A DNA stretch of 64,000 bases from Orbus sasakiae. Its GTDB lineage: Bacteria > Pseudomonadota > Gammaproteobacteria > Enterobacterales > Orbaceae. The position numbers and the translations under genes are program-made. The stretch is from assembly GCF_039542345.1 (NCBI RefSeq), contig NZ_BAABHY010000003.1:53947-117946 (forward strand), given 5' to 3'. Below the pieces are notes generated by a model. It was not told the DNA's origin. It searched no databases and was given only the letters and a program-made list of their open reading frames with translations. Shown here in pieces: positions 24,731 to 32,871 of the stretch (positions are counted from its first letter, which is position 1; every line of letters begins with the position of its first letter).

Positions 24731-25960
24731 ATGTTATCGAGCAAGATGCGATCTATTTATGGTTATTTATTATTGATATTAGTTGGGTGCTTTATCGCAC
24801 CCTCTTACCTTTATGCTGATGATAAACAAGATTTGCAGTCGATTCGTCAATCTATTCTAGAACAAGAAAAGAAACTTGCTGAACAAAAAAAACAGCGTGT
24901 AAAACTACTTGCTGATTTAAAAAAGCAAGAAACGGCAATCGCCAATTTATTAACCGTATTAGATAAATCAGATAAACTACTCGATTCATTAGCTAATGAT
25001 ATTGCCAGATTAATTCCACAAATTAGTGCACTCGAAACACGACAAACAAAGCATCAACAAATTTTAGCAAAACAGCTAGAAGGGGCATTTAAATTAGGTA
25101 AAACCAGTAGTATGGAGTTAGTTTTTGCTGGTCAAGAGAGCGAACGTAATGAACGAATTATTACCTACTATGGTTATATTAACCAAGAACGTCAAAAGCG
25201 TATTAATGAGCTTAAATTGATTCAAACTGAGTTGCATGAGAAAAAAAGTGCATTAGAACAAAAACATCTTACTCAGCAAGATTTACTTGAGAAACAAAAA
25301 ACACAACGGGATAATTTATTAGCCAATCAAAAAGAACGGCAGCAAACGATAGTAGCCCTTGATAAATCAATGCAACTCAATCAACAAAAACTGGATGAGT
25401 TAAAAGAAAACGAAGCGGCATTGCAGGCCCAAATAGCCAAAGCGGAACAAGAAAATAAAAAAATTGCTGAAGATGAAGCAAAACAAGCTGCACAAATCAA
25501 AGCGAAACAGCAAAATTACAATTATAGTCCAACTAAGGACGAGCGAGCCTTGATGGCTAGGGTTAGTGGTATAGGTAAACCAACTCATTCACTCGACTGG
25601 CCGGTATCCGGTAGCTTATTATATCGTTTTGGTGAGCCACAACAAGGTGAGCTACGCTGGAAAGGATTGGTTATCAAGGCTCGTGAAGGTACAAAAGTCA
25701 AAGCCATCGCAGATGGCCGCGTCATTCTTGCCAGTTGGCTACAAGGTTATGGTTTTATTGTCGCCATTGATCACGGTAAAGGGGATATGACACTTTATGG
25801 CTATAACCAACGCGTTTTAGTTGATGTTGGTGATAAGATAGAAGAAGGTCAAGCTATTGCATTAGTCGGGACAACGGGTGGTCAAGGTAGTGCATCACTC
25901 TATTTTGAAGTTAGGCGAGATGGAAAGGCACTTGATCCAAGTGCATGGTTAAAAAAATGA
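24731..25960 (+). CDS. envC: Murein hydrolase activator EnvC
   Basis: EnvC is a periplasmic divisome protein that activates the amidases AmiA and AmiB for septal splitting. The 409-residue product has a signal peptide (about residues 6-29, ending near LYADD), a long coiled coil (about 30-265, rich in Lys, Gln and Leu) and a C-terminal LytM/M23 domain (about 290-408). The LytM domain is degenerate: the usual HxH histidine is replaced in TLYGYNQRV and the rest of the zinc site is missing, as expected for an activator. A second in-frame ATG at 24746 may be the true start. yibQ overlaps its end. Confidence 0.94.
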   Translation: MLSSKMRSIYGYLLLILVGCFIAPSYLYADDKQDLQSIRQSILEQEKKLAEQKKQRVKLLADLKKQETAIANLLTVLDKSDKLLDSLANDIARLIPQISALETRQTKHQQILAKQLEGAFKLGKTSSMELVFAGQESERNERIITYYGYINQERQKRINELKLIQTELHEKKSALEQKHLTQQDLLEKQKTQRDNLLANQKERQQTIVALDKSMQLNQQKLDELKENEAALQAQIAKAEQENKKIAEDEAKQAAQIKAKQQNYNYSPTKDERALMARVSGIGKPTHSLDWPVSGSLLYRFGEPQQGELRWKGLVIKAREGTKVKAIADGRVILASWLQGYGFIVAIDHGKGDMTLYGYNQRVLVDVGDKIEEGQAIALVGTTGGQGSASLYFEVRRDGKALDPSAWLKK

Positions 25961-26787
25961 AACAGCTCATAATATTACTTAAAATTACCTTGTGTTCATT
26001 GATGATAATGCCCGCTGCATACGGCGCAAAACTTGCGTTAGTCATTGATGATTTTGGTTATCGTGAGCATAATGAAGAACAAATTATAGCGCTCTCCCCT
26101 GAGATAACCGTTGCCGTATTACCTAACGCTCCTAATGCTGCTCGAATTGCGACATTAGCGCATCAAAGTGGTAATGATGTCATTATTCACTTACCCATGG
26201 CACCTAAAAGTAAACAACCGTTAGAAATCAACACGCTGTTTCCAAATATGGGCGAACAAGATATCCATCGTATTATTAGTTATGCCGTTGATCATGTGCC
26301 TTATGCCATCGGTATGAACAATCATATGGGCAGTTTGATGACAGCAGATTTAGACGGTATGCGTAAGGTGATGAAGAGCTTATCTGCTTATTCACTTTTC
26401 TTTTTGGACAGCAAAACGATAGCAAAAAGCCAGGCTATCAATGCAGCTAAAGAGTATCGCGTTGCAACCGTAAGTCGTGATATTTTTTTAGATGACTCGC
26501 AAGATGAACAATCAATCGCGCATCAATATGATTTGGCGATTGCGCATGCTCGAAAATATGGTAGCGCGGTGGCGATTGGACATCCTTATAACTCAACAGT
26601 TAAAGTGCTTACAGCCAAATTAGCACAATTGCCTGATGATATAGAATTGGTGAAAGTCAGTCGTTTAGTTCAAAAACCGAATAAAATTCAGTTAGGGACA
26701 TTGATTGAACACTATAAAATTTGGTTTGAGCAAAGCTTATTTCAATATGTCATTTTACAACAAACGCTAAAAAATAAATTGGATTAA
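25957..26787 (+). CDS. yibQ: Divergent polysaccharide deacetylase family protein YibQ
   Basis: The 276-residue protein has a signal peptide (MKQLIILLKITLCSLMIMPA, cut near AYGA) and a NodB-like fold: LALVIDDFGYRE, the NNHMGSLMT segment and AVAIGHPYNSTV. I chose the ATG at 25957, which overlaps the envC stop as ATGA; an upstream start at 25945 is possible. The tight coupling with envC is as in E. coli. Enzyme activity is not proven for this family. Confidence 0.88.
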   Translation: MKQLIILLKITLCSLMIMPAAYGAKLALVIDDFGYREHNEEQIIALSPEITVAVLPNAPNAARIATLAHQSGNDVIIHLPMAPKSKQPLEINTLFPNMGEQDIHRIISYAVDHVPYAIGMNNHMGSLMTADLDGMRKVMKSLSAYSLFFLDSKTIAKSQAINAAKEYRVATVSRDIFLDDSQDEQSIAHQYDLAIAHARKYGSAVAIGHPYNSTVKVLTAKLAQLPDDIELVKVSRLVQKPNKIQLGTLIEHYKIWFEQSLFQYVILQQTLKNKLD

Positions 26788-26923
26788 ACTCGGTTCACTT
26801 AAATCATCTCACATGCTTAATGGGTGATTCGTTATTCATCGATATTAATCCCTGTTGATAACGACAATGATCATCATGCATTTAAAAACAGTTTATCCGT
26901 GATGGTTTTTCATTTTTCGGCTT

Positions 26924-27784
26924 TTATTTTTTATGTAATTCTTTTTCTAAACTGCGGTGACGTGTTTGTACTTGCCTGCCATGAGTCGTAAATAATTCGG
27001 CGAGTTTTTCTGCAATGTAAACAGAACGGTGCTGACCACCAGTACAACCAATTGAGATAGTGAGATAACTGCGGTTATTCTTTTGTAATAAAGGAAGCCA
27101 CTGTTGCATGTAATTAGCGGTTTGATAAATAAAATTGTTGACCTCCCAATGTTTAGCTAAATACTCTTGCACGGGTTGATCAAGTCCGGTTAATGGACGT
27201 AAACTGGGATCCCAATGTGGATTAGGTAAAAACCGTACATCAAAGACAAAGTCAGATTCGCTTGGTAAGCCATATTTAAAGCCAAAGGATTCAAACACAA
27301 TGGTTAATTCGCGTTCTTTTTTACCTAAAATACGTTGACGCAAAATATCAGAAAGTTCATGAACTGATAAATTATCTGTATTAATAATTAAATCAGCACG
27401 ATCACGCAACGGCTCAAGATACTGTTCTTCTAAATCGATAGCTTCCTCTAATGAGTTTCCTTGTATTAATAACGGATGAGAACGGCGAGTTTCACTATAA
27501 CGACGAATTAATGTGTTACGGCTGCTTTCTAAAAATAATACTTGAGGTGTTATTGACTTGGGCAATTGCTCAATAACTTCTCCAAGCTGTGTAAAACTTG
27601 CGGGAAGATTACGGATATCAAGACTGACTGCAACGGGGGTTTTGCTGTCTTCTAATGCTTTGGCCAGCTCAGGCAATAAAATAATCGGAATATTATCAAC
27701 ACAATAAAACCCCATATCTTCAAGAGCTCTTAAGGCAATGGATTTCCCAGAACCTGAACGACCACTGACGATCATTAAAAGCAT
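26924..27784 (-). CDS. rapZ: RNase adapter protein RapZ
   Basis: RapZ binds the small RNA GlmZ and presents it to RNase E, tuning glucosamine-6-phosphate synthase. The 286-residue protein has an N-terminal P-loop (GRSGSGKS, residues 8-15, then ALRALEDMGFYCVDNIP) and a C-terminal sensor domain with the conserved ISIGCTGGQHRSVYIAE motif. I chose the ATG at 27784, with AAAGGG upstream, instead of a GTG at 27793. In E. coli ptsN lies before it and npr after; both are absent here. Confidence 0.95.
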   Translation of the reverse strand: MLLMIVSGRSGSGKSIALRALEDMGFYCVDNIPIILLPELAKALEDSKTPVAVSLDIRNLPASFTQLGEVIEQLPKSITPQVLFLESSRNTLIRRYSETRRSHPLLIQGNSLEEAIDLEEQYLEPLRDRADLIINTDNLSVHELSDILRQRILGKKERELTIVFESFGFKYGLPSESDFVFDVRFLPNPHWDPSLRPLTGLDQPVQEYLAKHWEVNNFIYQTANYMQQWLPLLQKNNRSYLTISIGCTGGQHRSVYIAEKLAELFTTHGRQVQTRHRSLEKELHKK

Positions 27785-27827
27785 AATATTCACCCTTTAG
27801 TCTTGTGATAGTCTCGTAAAATATGGA

Positions 27828-29261
27828 CTATTTAAGCTGTTTACGCCCACTTGACGGTGGAATCGAAAGTGACTCTCGATATTTTGCAACAGTCCGCCTC
27901 GCCACCATCATTCCCTGTTGTTCAAGTAAATCTGCAATTTTACTATCACTGAGTGGTTTTTGGTTATTTTCATGGCTAATCAACTTCTTGATTAGCGCTC
28001 GAATAGCGGTTGAAGATGCTTCGCCACCTGATTCAGTATTGACGTGACTTGAAAAGAAGTATTTTAACTCAAAAATACCGCGAGGGCATTGTAAATATTT
28101 TAATGTCGTAACTCGAGAAATGGTTGACTCATGCATATTAATTGCGCTAGCAACATCAGCCAATATCATCGGTTTCATGTACTCTTCACCATATTCAAAA
28201 AAGTTCTGCTGGTGTTCAACGATAAATTGGCTGACTTTCGTCAATGTATCATTACGATTTTCGATGCTTTTGATTAACCAATTTGCTTCTTGCAGTGCTT
28301 GGCGAATATATTGCCCATCACTTTCACTGGCGACTTTCTCCATCGCAGCGTACTGTTGGTTAATTTTTAGATGTGGAATAGAATCATTATTTATCACAAC
28401 ATGCCATTTTGAGCCGATTTTTTTGACTAATACATCTGGAATGACATATTCAGGTGGGGCAGTATTGATTGACTCGCCTGGATAAGGTTGCAGTTGTTGA
28501 ATCAGGTTGACTGCATTTTTAAGTTGCGCTTGATTAATATTAAGGTGTTTTGTTAAGGACTTGAAATCTTTTTGACCAAGTAAATCCAAATAGTGGGCAA
28601 TAATAACTTTGGCATGTTTAATGTCATCACTTATCGTGACATATTGGTTAATTTGAATCATTAAACATTCTTGTAGTGTTCTTGCACCAATACCAATTGG
28701 ATCAAAGTGTTGAATACGTTTTAATACAGCCTCAACTTCATCACGTTCAATAGAATCGTTGCCTTGTTCTTCAAGTATGTCGTCAATTGAACTGGTTAAA
28801 TAACCTCGTTCATCAATCGCTTGGATTAATGATATGGCAATGGTTCTATCTTGTTCACTAAATGGGGTCAAATTAAGTTGCCACATTAGATATTCATTCA
28901 AGGTTTGATGGGTTTCACCTTGGTAAACCGGTAATTCGTCACTGCGGTAGTCAGAATGTGTTCCTGATGGGGTACCTGCCGTATAGATATCATCTAATGA
29001 AGCATCAAGCGGAATATCATCAGGAATGTCCCGATTTTCCATCATTTCGCTTGTATCGATATTTTCCGATTCAGGTAATGCATCGACACTGACTTCATCA
29101 TAATGGTCATCAACTTCAAGTAACGGGTTATTTTCTAACGACGTTTGAATTTCCTGACACAGTTCAAGTGTTGATAATTGTAAGAGCCGAATTGCTTGTT
29201 GCAATTGCGGCGTCATTGTGAGTTGTTGCGATATTTTTAATTGTAAATTCGGTTTCATCAT
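27828..29261 (-). CDS. rpoN: RNA polymerase sigma-54 factor
   Basis: RpoN directs RNA polymerase to -24/-12 promoters and needs enhancer-binding ATPases. The 477-residue protein is complete: region I (LQLKISQQLTMTPQLQQAIRLLQLS), an acidic region II (about 50-110), the core-binding region, and a C-terminus with the RpoN box ARRTVAKYRE near 456-465. Two tandem ATGs (29261, 29258) overlap the lptB stop, indicating translational coupling. hpf and ptsN, its usual downstream genes, are missing and rapZ follows directly. No enhancer-binding activator gene is in the window. Confidence 0.97.
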   Translation of the reverse strand: MMKPNLQLKISQQLTMTPQLQQAIRLLQLSTLELCQEIQTSLENNPLLEVDDHYDEVSVDALPESENIDTSEMMENRDIPDDIPLDASLDDIYTAGTPSGTHSDYRSDELPVYQGETHQTLNEYLMWQLNLTPFSEQDRTIAISLIQAIDERGYLTSSIDDILEEQGNDSIERDEVEAVLKRIQHFDPIGIGARTLQECLMIQINQYVTISDDIKHAKVIIAHYLDLLGQKDFKSLTKHLNINQAQLKNAVNLIQQLQPYPGESINTAPPEYVIPDVLVKKIGSKWHVVINNDSIPHLKINQQYAAMEKVASESDGQYIRQALQEANWLIKSIENRNDTLTKVSQFIVEHQQNFFEYGEEYMKPMILADVASAINMHESTISRVTTLKYLQCPRGIFELKYFFSSHVNTESGGEASSTAIRALIKKLISHENNQKPLSDSKIADLLEQQGMMVARRTVAKYRESLSIPPSSGRKQLK

Positions 29262-29983
29262 AGCCGGAATTCTTCACCTAAATAGACACGTTTTACATGG
29301 TCATTATTTAGGATAGTACTCGGGCTACCTTCTGCAATCAAGTGTCCTTTACTCACAATGTAAGCTCGCTCACAAACATCTAGCGTTTCGCGCACATTAT
29401 GGTCAGTAATTAGGACACCAAGTCCTCGATCTCGCAAATCACGGATAATGTTTTTTATATCAATGACAGAAATGGGATCAACGCCTGCAAAGGGTTCATC
29501 AAGTAAAATAAATTTAGGATCCGCAGCAAGTGCTCTGGCTATTTCAACACGACGACGTTCTCCACCTGATAAAGCTTGTCCAATACTATCTCGAATATGA
29601 GTTATGTGAAATTCTTCAAGTAGTGCTTCCGCTTTTTCCTCTCGTTCTTGTTGACTTAATGATTTTCGCGTTTCAAGAATTGCCATAATATTATTATAAA
29701 CAGTGAGGCGTCTAAATATTGATGCTTCCTGCGGTAAATAGCCGATCCCAATTTGGGATCGCTCATGCAATGGCAATAGACTAATATCTTTATCGTCAAG
29801 ATAAATACTCCCTGCATTGAGTGGTACAATGCCAACTACCATATAGAACGTTGTCGTTTTACCCGCACCATTAGGCCCTAATAATCCAACAATTTCACCT
29901 GAATTAACTGTCAGGCTAACATTTTCGACTACTCGACGTTGCTTATAGACTTTTGCTAAATTAGACGCTTTTAGAATTGCCAT
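29258..29983 (-). CDS. lptB: LPS export ABC transporter ATP-binding protein
   Basis: LptB is the ATPase of the LptB2FG complex that extracts lipopolysaccharide from the inner membrane. The 241-residue product has Walker A GPNGAGKTT, the LPQEASIFRRL Q-loop region, signature LSGGERRRVEIARAL and Walker B FILLDEPFAGVDP. I chose ATG at 29983, one base after the lptA stop, because the family begins MAxLxAxNLAK; the frame is open further to 30019. It overlaps rpoN by a few bases. Confidence 0.97.
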   Translation of the reverse strand: MAILKASNLAKVYKQRRVVENVSLTVNSGEIVGLLGPNGAGKTTTFYMVVGIVPLNAGSIYLDDKDISLLPLHERSQIGIGYLPQEASIFRRLTVYNNIMAILETRKSLSQQEREEKAEALLEEFHITHIRDSIGQALSGGERRRVEIARALAADPKFILLDEPFAGVDPISVIDIKNIIRDLRDRGLGVLITDHNVRETLDVCERAYIVSKGHLIAEGSPSTILNNDHVKRVYLGEEFRL

Positions 29984-29984
29984 A

Positions 29985-30533
29985 TTACTTTTCGATCTCT
30001 TTGACTTGGTTAGGGACAATCGTTGTTTTTACTCGCCCACCTTTACCTGATTGTGCACGAATTTTTTGTTGATCGACATCATAAATAATTTTATCACTAA
30101 TGATGTGATTATCTTGTTGGAACAGCTCTGCATGACCCGTTAAGGTGACCGCATTTTGTTTAACTTGATATATCAGTTGATCTGCGTGACCGGTGATTTT
30201 TTGTTTTGCATCATTTGCATTGGTTTGTTCAAAATAAACAGGTTTACCGTGGGCGGTAATTGTCTGATTATCTTTACTTTGCATATTCGTAATAATAACG
30301 GTATTCGCCTTTACTTTGAGTCCATCTTGGGTAATGACAACATTACCCGAAAAGGTGATGGTATTGTTTTGTAAGTCAATTTGTTGATTATCAGCATCAA
30401 TAGCGATGGGTTTATTATTGATCGTTGTATTGGGCGCTGTTTGCGCAATAGTGAACGGCGAAGCTAAGCTGATGGCTAAACTAACTAATATCGCTTTAAG
30501 TTTGTTAGAACGGTATAAAACAGACAGATTCAT
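29985..30533 (-). CDS. lptA: LPS transport periplasmic protein LptA
   Basis: LptA forms the periplasmic bridge that carries lipopolysaccharide to LptD at the outer membrane. The 182-residue protein has a signal peptide (about residues 1-30, LKAILVSLAISLASPFTIAQ) and the OstA/LptA beta-jellyroll (PIAIDADNQQIDLQNNTITF, GNVVITQDGLKVKANTVII). The ATG at 30533 is used because the codon before it is TTG and AAAGG is well placed. It lies in lptC-lptA-lptB order. Confidence 0.94.
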   Translation of the reverse strand: MNLSVLYRSNKLKAILVSLAISLASPFTIAQTAPNTTINNKPIAIDADNQQIDLQNNTITFSGNVVITQDGLKVKANTVIITNMQSKDNQTITAHGKPVYFEQTNANDAKQKITGHADQLIYQVKQNAVTLTGHAELFQQDNHIISDKIIYDVDQQKIRAQSGKGGRVKTTIVPNQVKEIEK

Positions 30534-30544
30534 CAATGTTACCT

Positions 30545-31129
30545 TTAGTTAGTTGTATTACTGGTTTCAATATTCGGTGCGTTATAATAAGTTTTTACAT
30601 TTTCTAATATATCAGCTGTTTTATTACGTAAATTACCTAACAGTCCCGTGCCCGTTGAAGTAAAACTGGTTCCTTCAATAGTGACCTGATCATCAGATGT
30701 AACAACTTGTGTTGTTAAATCGACCTTGGCATTATCCGTTAATATTCTTTGTAATTGGGCATCGGGTAATATATTTTTCAAGATGACCTTATCATTTAAG
30801 TACAGCAGTTTATCACGGGTTAACGTGGCCTTATTTGCCAAAATATGCCAAGTGATTAAATTATCTTGATTATATAACGTAATGTTAGGCGATTGAAACA
30901 GCGTTTCACCACTATCTTCAAAATGTTTGACGTTGTCTGCAATAATTTTATAACTTAAGTTACCTAATGGATCATAGATGGTTGTTTCCATTCGGTCACT
31001 TTGATAAATCGGCTCGGTTGATAGGTCTATTGTTTCGAGTTCAGGTGACTCAGTATCATCGCGTTGATAATAATAGATTCCCATTGCGAGAATAATCAGT
31101 AAAATATAAATTATATTTTTCTTTTTCAT
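30545..31129 (-). CDS. lptC: LPS export protein LptC
   Basis: LptC is the bitopic inner-membrane partner of LptB2FG that hands lipopolysaccharide to LptA. The 194-residue protein has one N-terminal membrane span (about residues 5-21, IIYILLIILAMGIYYYQ) and an OstA-like periplasmic domain (METTIYDPLGNLSYKIIADNV to DDQVTIEGTSFTSTGTGL). The position upstream of lptA supports the call. kdsC, which precedes it in E. coli, is absent; acyP lies there instead. Confidence 0.93.
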   Translation of the reverse strand: MKKKNIIYILLIILAMGIYYYQRDDTESPELETIDLSTEPIYQSDRMETTIYDPLGNLSYKIIADNVKHFEDSGETLFQSPNITLYNQDNLITWHILANKATLTRDKLLYLNDKVILKNILPDAQLQRILTDNAKVDLTTQVVTSDDQVTIEGTSFTSTGTGLLGNLRNKTADILENVKTYYNAPNIETSNTTN

Positions 31130-31214
31130 TGTGAATGTTTATTTACCCTTAATATTTTACGTCTTCATATGCTTTGACAACTAAACCAACCATTTTACGT
31201 GAATTTGTTGAAAA

Positions 31215-31517
31215 TTAATATCTCACATTGAATGTTGTGTACATTTGCTCAAAATTCGCTTGTTTAACGTCAAAATGCGTGATTTTAGCAGAGCTTGGTC
31301 CCCCTTTTTCAAGCCAATTGATTAAGCTATCAAGTTGTGTTTTTGTGCCATAGGCTAAAATTTCAACATCGCCGTTACTTAAATTTTTGACATAACCGAC
31401 TAATTGCCATTTTTTTGCCTGCTGATACGTGAAAAAACGAAATCCTACCCCTTGAACGCGACCTGTTACATGGATAATAATACCACCTTCATACGGTGAT
31501 TTGTGCACGTTTTGCAT
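31215..31517 (-). CDS. acyP: Acylphosphatase
   Basis: Acylphosphatase hydrolyses carboxyl-phosphate bonds in small metabolites. The 100-residue protein carries the signature GRVQGVGFRFFTYQQAKKW, with the catalytic arginine in GFR, and VKNLSNGDVEILAYG, with the catalytic asparagine. The N-terminus is about 8 residues longer than in E. coli YccX. An AAGGGGAG ribosome site precedes the ATG. Confidence 0.94.
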   Translation of the reverse strand: MQNVHKSPYEGGIIIHVTGRVQGVGFRFFTYQQAKKWQLVGYVKNLSNGDVEILAYGTKTQLDSLINWLEKGGPSSAKITHFDVKQANFEQMYTTFNVRY

Positions 31518-31676
31518 ATTTATTACTCCCCTTGTAAGGAATCCTCTTTTCTAATAATTACAATTTATTATTAGGTTTTTATAACCATTATTGGTTATAT
31601 TATATTAAAATGATTATCATATTGATTTGTTTTTATATTATTTGGATAGATTTTTTCATCAGGAGTCAGGGAATTA

Positions 31677-32867
31677 ATGACGATTTTAAAAAGAATAAAA
31701 ATGACCTACCTTTTTCTCATCATATTCGTTTTAGTAGTGGGTTATGGTATAAAAAAAGTATTTTTCACTGAAGAATACGCCCCCAATTATATTACTGCCC
31801 GAGTCGAACAAGGTGATATAGAACAAACCGTATTAGCTGATGGTAAAATTAGCGCCTATAAAATGGTTAGTGTTGGTGCACAGGTGTCGGGGCAAATTCA
31901 AAAATTATATGTTGAATTAGGTGATGAAGTTAAGGCCGGTGATATGATTGCCGACATTGACGATTTGACGCAAAAAAATACCTTAAAACAAGCAGAAGCA
32001 TCACTCGCCAGTTTAGAAGCACAGCGTAAAGCCAAAGAAGCGAATCTTAAAAATTATCAACTTACTTATGATAGACAATTAAAACTGGTTAAAAGGGGCG
32101 TGGGTATTCAATCTGATCTCGACGCAGCAGAGGCGCAACTTGATGTCATTAAAGCCGATATTGCTTCACTTGATGCCGATATTATTCGCGCAAAAATTGC
32201 AGTTGATACGGAAACACTTAATTTAGGTTATACTAAAATCACGTCACCAATTAATGGGATTGTGGTTGCAGCACCCGTTGAAGAGGGCCAAACCGTTAAC
32301 TCAGTACAAACCGCTCCGACCATTGTGAAAGTTGCACAACTCGATAAAATGACGATAGAAGCGCAAATCTCAGAGGCTGATGTGATTAATGTAAAACAAG
32401 GCATGCCTGTCTATTTTACGATTCTAGGTCGTGGTAATGAACGTTTTGATGGTTTATATTTAAGATCGATTGAACCCGCGCCTACCTCGATTAATAATGA
32501 AACATCAACATCTTCAACAACCTCTACGACGACAGCAATTTATTATAATGGTTTATTTGATGTTGATAATCCTGAGCGAATTTTGCGCATTTCGATGACA
32601 GCACAAGTTTATATTGTTTTAGCCGAAGCTAAAAATGTGTTGTATATCCCTTCAGCAGCAATTCAGAAGAACCTTGGTGATGGTAAAGCAAGTGTGTTTG
32701 TGTTGGATGAACAACAAAACTTGACAGAAAAACGTATTGAAATTGGTATCGATAATAATGTTAATGTCGAAGTAAAATCCGGTCTTAATTTAGGTGAAAC
32801 CGTCGTTGTAAGCCGTTTTGATGGTGCTGCAATAGGTCATAATAGAAGTGCTCGAGTAAGATTATAA
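31677..32867 (+). CDS. macA: Macrolide efflux periplasmic adaptor MacA
   Basis: MacA is the membrane-fusion protein linking MacB to TolC for export of macrolides, siderophores or heat-stable toxins. The 396-residue protein has an N-terminal membrane anchor (about residues 9-27), a barrel-sandwich lipoyl half (VSVGAQVSGQIQKLYVELGD), an alpha-hairpin (about 90-180), the second lipoyl half (INGIVVAAPVEEGQTVNS), then beta-barrel and membrane-proximal domains. A Ser/Thr-rich loop (TSTSSTTSTTT, near residues 278-290) is longer than usual. AGGAGT precedes the start; macB follows 4 bases later. Confidence 0.93.
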   Translation: MTILKRIKMTYLFLIIFVLVVGYGIKKVFFTEEYAPNYITARVEQGDIEQTVLADGKISAYKMVSVGAQVSGQIQKLYVELGDEVKAGDMIADIDDLTQKNTLKQAEASLASLEAQRKAKEANLKNYQLTYDRQLKLVKRGVGIQSDLDAAEAQLDVIKADIASLDADIIRAKIAVDTETLNLGYTKITSPINGIVVAAPVEEGQTVNSVQTAPTIVKVAQLDKMTIEAQISEADVINVKQGMPVYFTILGRGNERFDGLYLRSIEPAPTSINNETSTSSTTSTTTAIYYNGLFDVDNPERILRISMTAQVYIVLAEAKNVLYIPSAAIQKNLGDGKASVFVLDEQQNLTEKRIEIGIDNNVNVEVKSGLNLGETVVVSRFDGAAIGHNRSARVRL

Positions 32868-32871
32868 CGCC

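Noticed and set aside
24731..25960. EnvC as an active M23 peptidase
   Set aside because: The LytM domain lacks the zinc-binding histidines, as in known EnvC activators.
27823..28485. Plus-strand open frames inside rpoN
   Set aside because: They are antisense shadows of the conserved sigma-54 gene with no ribosome sites or family features.
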